A DNA stretch of 14,934 nt from Rhodoferax sp. UBA5149 (lineage in GTDB: Bacteria; Pseudomonadota; Gammaproteobacteria; Burkholderiales; Burkholderiaceae_C): the NCBI RefSeq assembly GCF_002413825.1, contig NZ_DHXT01000140.1, positions 8,322 through 23,255 on the forward strand. Reading direction: 5' to 3'. Below are positions 13,899 to 14,934 of the stretch, one piece after another. The position numbers and the translations under genes were made by a program. The notes under the pieces are model-generated. The model had not been told where the DNA came from. It saw only the letters and a program-made list of their open reading frames with translations, and did no database searches. How positions within the stretch are numbered: position 1 is the stretch's first letter; every line of letters starts with the position of its first letter.

Positions 13899-13966
13899 GC
13901 GCTGAATCAGCGCCCTGTTAATTCAAGTAAAGTAGTCCAAGTGCTTGCGCGCGCCGAATCGGCGCG
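13899..13966. promoter_or_regulatory. Pair of matching palindromes between ecsC-like gene and aroD
   Basis: GCGCTGAATCAGCGC at 13899-13913 and GCGCCGAATCGGCGC at 13951-13965 are both perfect 7-bp-arm dyads about a central A; the second extends to 8-bp arms at 13950-13966. They differ only at positions 5 and 11, where a T:A pair is replaced by C:G. Their centres are 52 bp apart, close to five helical turns. The A/T-richer stretch between them (about 13917-13940) could hold a promoter, though I find no clear -35/-10. A dimeric regulator binding both is the simplest reading; in RNA, each would make a hairpin in a long aroD leader. Confidence 0.45.
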
Positions 13967-13992
13967 AGGAATTAATTTCGGAGAACATTGAC

Positions 13993-14775
13993 ATGCAAAT
14001 GGGTAAGCCAATTGAACTACATGGGACGCCGCTGGGCGGTGGAAAATTCCCACTCGTCTGCACCCCGCTGGTCGGGCGCACGCGGGACAAAATTCTGTCC
14101 GAAGTGCAACTGGTGCTCGCCAAGAAGCCCGACATCCTGGAGTGGCGTGTCGATTTTTTTGAAAACATTGGCAAGCCCGCTGAAGTGATCAGCGTGGCGG
14201 CCAGCATCCGGCAGGCCGCCGGCGGCATTCCTCTGGTGTTCACCCGGCGCTCGGTCAAAGAGGGCGGCGAAAAAATTGCTTTGTCTGAAGATGAGGTTGT
14301 GGCGCTCTATCAGGCCGTGTGCGAGAGCCGCTGTGCCGATATCGTCGATTTCGAAATGAGCAACGATGCAGCGCATGTCCGGCGCGTGCGTGAAGTCTCG
14401 AAGGTGAATGACACGAAGTTGATTCTGTCATTTCATAATTTTTCATTTACACCGGGACTGGAATTGCTCAATCAGCGATTTCTTGAGGCCGAGCAACTCG
14501 GGGCCGACATCGCGAAAGTGGCGGTCGTGCCACGCAATCTGGAGGATGTACTGACGCTTTTGACGGCGACCTTGAAGTCCAGCCAAAAGCTGAAAATCCC
14601 GTTGATCAGCATGTCGATGGGCGGCTACGGCTCACTGACGCGCCTGTTCGGCGGGGCCTTCGGCTCGGCCTTGACGTTCGCGGTCGGCGCCAGCAGTTCA
14701 GCACCCGGCCAGGTGCCGATCGAAGACCTCAATACCGTGCTCGGTATTCTCCAGAAGTCGATGGCGGGAACGTAG
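13993..14775 (+). CDS. aroD: 3-dehydroquinate dehydratase, type I
   Basis: The 260-residue product catalyses the third step of the shikimate pathway, dehydrating 3-dehydroquinate to 3-dehydroshikimate by syn elimination through a Schiff base in the cytosol. The type I features are present: VCTPLVGRTRDKILSEV near the N-terminus, EWRVDFF, the general-base histidine H148 in LSFHNF, and the Schiff-base lysine K175 in ADIAKVAVVPRN. These correspond to H143 and K170 of the E. coli enzyme. The C-terminal SMSMGGYGSLTRLFGG and FGSALTFAVGASSSAPGQ close the barrel. GGAGAA at 13980-13985 lies 7 bases before ATG 13993, which fixes the start; a second in-frame ATG at 13999 is possible. No shikimate-pathway neighbours are present. 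Confidence 0.95.
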   Translation: MQMGKPIELHGTPLGGGKFPLVCTPLVGRTRDKILSEVQLVLAKKPDILEWRVDFFENIGKPAEVISVAASIRQAAGGIPLVFTRRSVKEGGEKIALSEDEVVALYQAVCESRCADIVDFEMSNDAAHVRRVREVSKVNDTKLILSFHNFSFTPGLELLNQRFLEAEQLGADIAKVAVVPRNLEDVLTLLTATLKSSQKLKIPLISMSMGGYGSLTRLFGGAFGSALTFAVGASSSAPGQVPIEDLNTVLGILQKSMAGT

Positions 14776-14836
14776 TCGCTGTTGATGCGACGCGTGGGGC
14801 GCGCTGGTAGCAGGCAGCATGGGGCACACACCGGGG

Positions 14837-14934
14837 CTAGCAAAACATCAGTGCCAACCAGGCGGGGTCATCCATGACGTTGATCAGCAGATAGCCGCCG
14901 ATGCGGTAGAGCCATAGCTCGGCGTGAACTTTCA
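14837..14934 (-). CDS. C-terminal end of an unidentified protein (partial)
   Basis: On the minus strand an open frame enters from the right edge and ends at TAG 14837-14839, giving the last 31 residues of a protein, including ELWLYRIGGYLLINVMDD and ending WLALMFC. The mix of aromatic and hydrophobic residues and the frame's sense-like composition suggest a real gene end, but it is too short to assign. It converges on aroD, with 61 bp between the stop codons and no clear terminator. Confidence 0.5.
   Translation of the reverse strand, partial: KVHAELWLYRIGGYLLINVMDDPAWLALMFC

Overview
The window looks like chromosomal DNA from a betaproteobacterium of the order Burkholderiales. A Comamonadaceae genus such as Rhodoferax or Polaromonas is my best guess. 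This rests on the flavour of the proteins (type I AroD, EcsC, CHRD lipoprotein, SulP with a C-terminal cyclic-nucleotide-like domain), moderately high GC, and two copies of a short intergenic repeat of a kind I remember from that family. Nothing suggests a phage, plasmid, insertion sequence or CRISPR array. There are no rRNA or tRNA genes.

Layout. Bases 2-616 hold the 3' part of an OlsB-type acyltransferase. It converges on a SulP anion transporter (666-2879, minus). A divergent intergenic region leads into ppk1-sixA (3070-5635, plus). A minus-strand gene for a lysine/alanine/proline-rich, histone-H1-like protein with a C-terminal ribbon-helix-helix-like segment follows (5680-6189). It is divergent from an EAL-CBS-GGDEF cyclic-di-GMP protein (6332-8233, plus). 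That gene overlaps ppx tail to tail (8220-9740, minus). A CHRD lipoprotein (9821-10273, minus) lies upstream of ppx. Then come dinG (10523-12667, plus), a small membrane protein (12723-13043, plus), an 81-bp inverted-repeat structure, a dispersed repeat, an EcsC-family gene (13229-13834, minus), aroD (13993-14775, plus) and the C-terminal end of an unidentified minus-strand gene at the right edge.

How the genes fit together. The middle of the window is a polyphosphate neighbourhood: PPK1 makes polyphosphate, PPX degrades it, and SixA lies directly behind ppk1. Two promoter regions carry good matches to the PhoB box (two CTGTCAT-like 7-mers with a 4-bp spacer), each followed after exactly 10 bp by a TAAAC(A/T) element. 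One is a tandem pair upstream of ppk1-sixA; the other is upstream of the EAL-CBS-GGDEF gene. This suggests that phosphate starvation controls both polyphosphate synthesis and a cyclic-di-GMP enzyme here. The 14-bp tail overlap of the second Pho-controlled gene with ppx, with no visible terminator, would send phosphate-starvation transcripts antisense into ppx.

Other structures worth attention are a 27-bp near-palindrome over the promoter of the H1/RHH gene, a chain of two tiny ORFs feeding the TTG start of dinG, a 27-bp-arm inverted repeat enclosing a terminator-like hairpin, two covarying 15-bp palindromes between ecsC and aroD, and two 55-bp copies of one dispersed repeat in opposite orientation.
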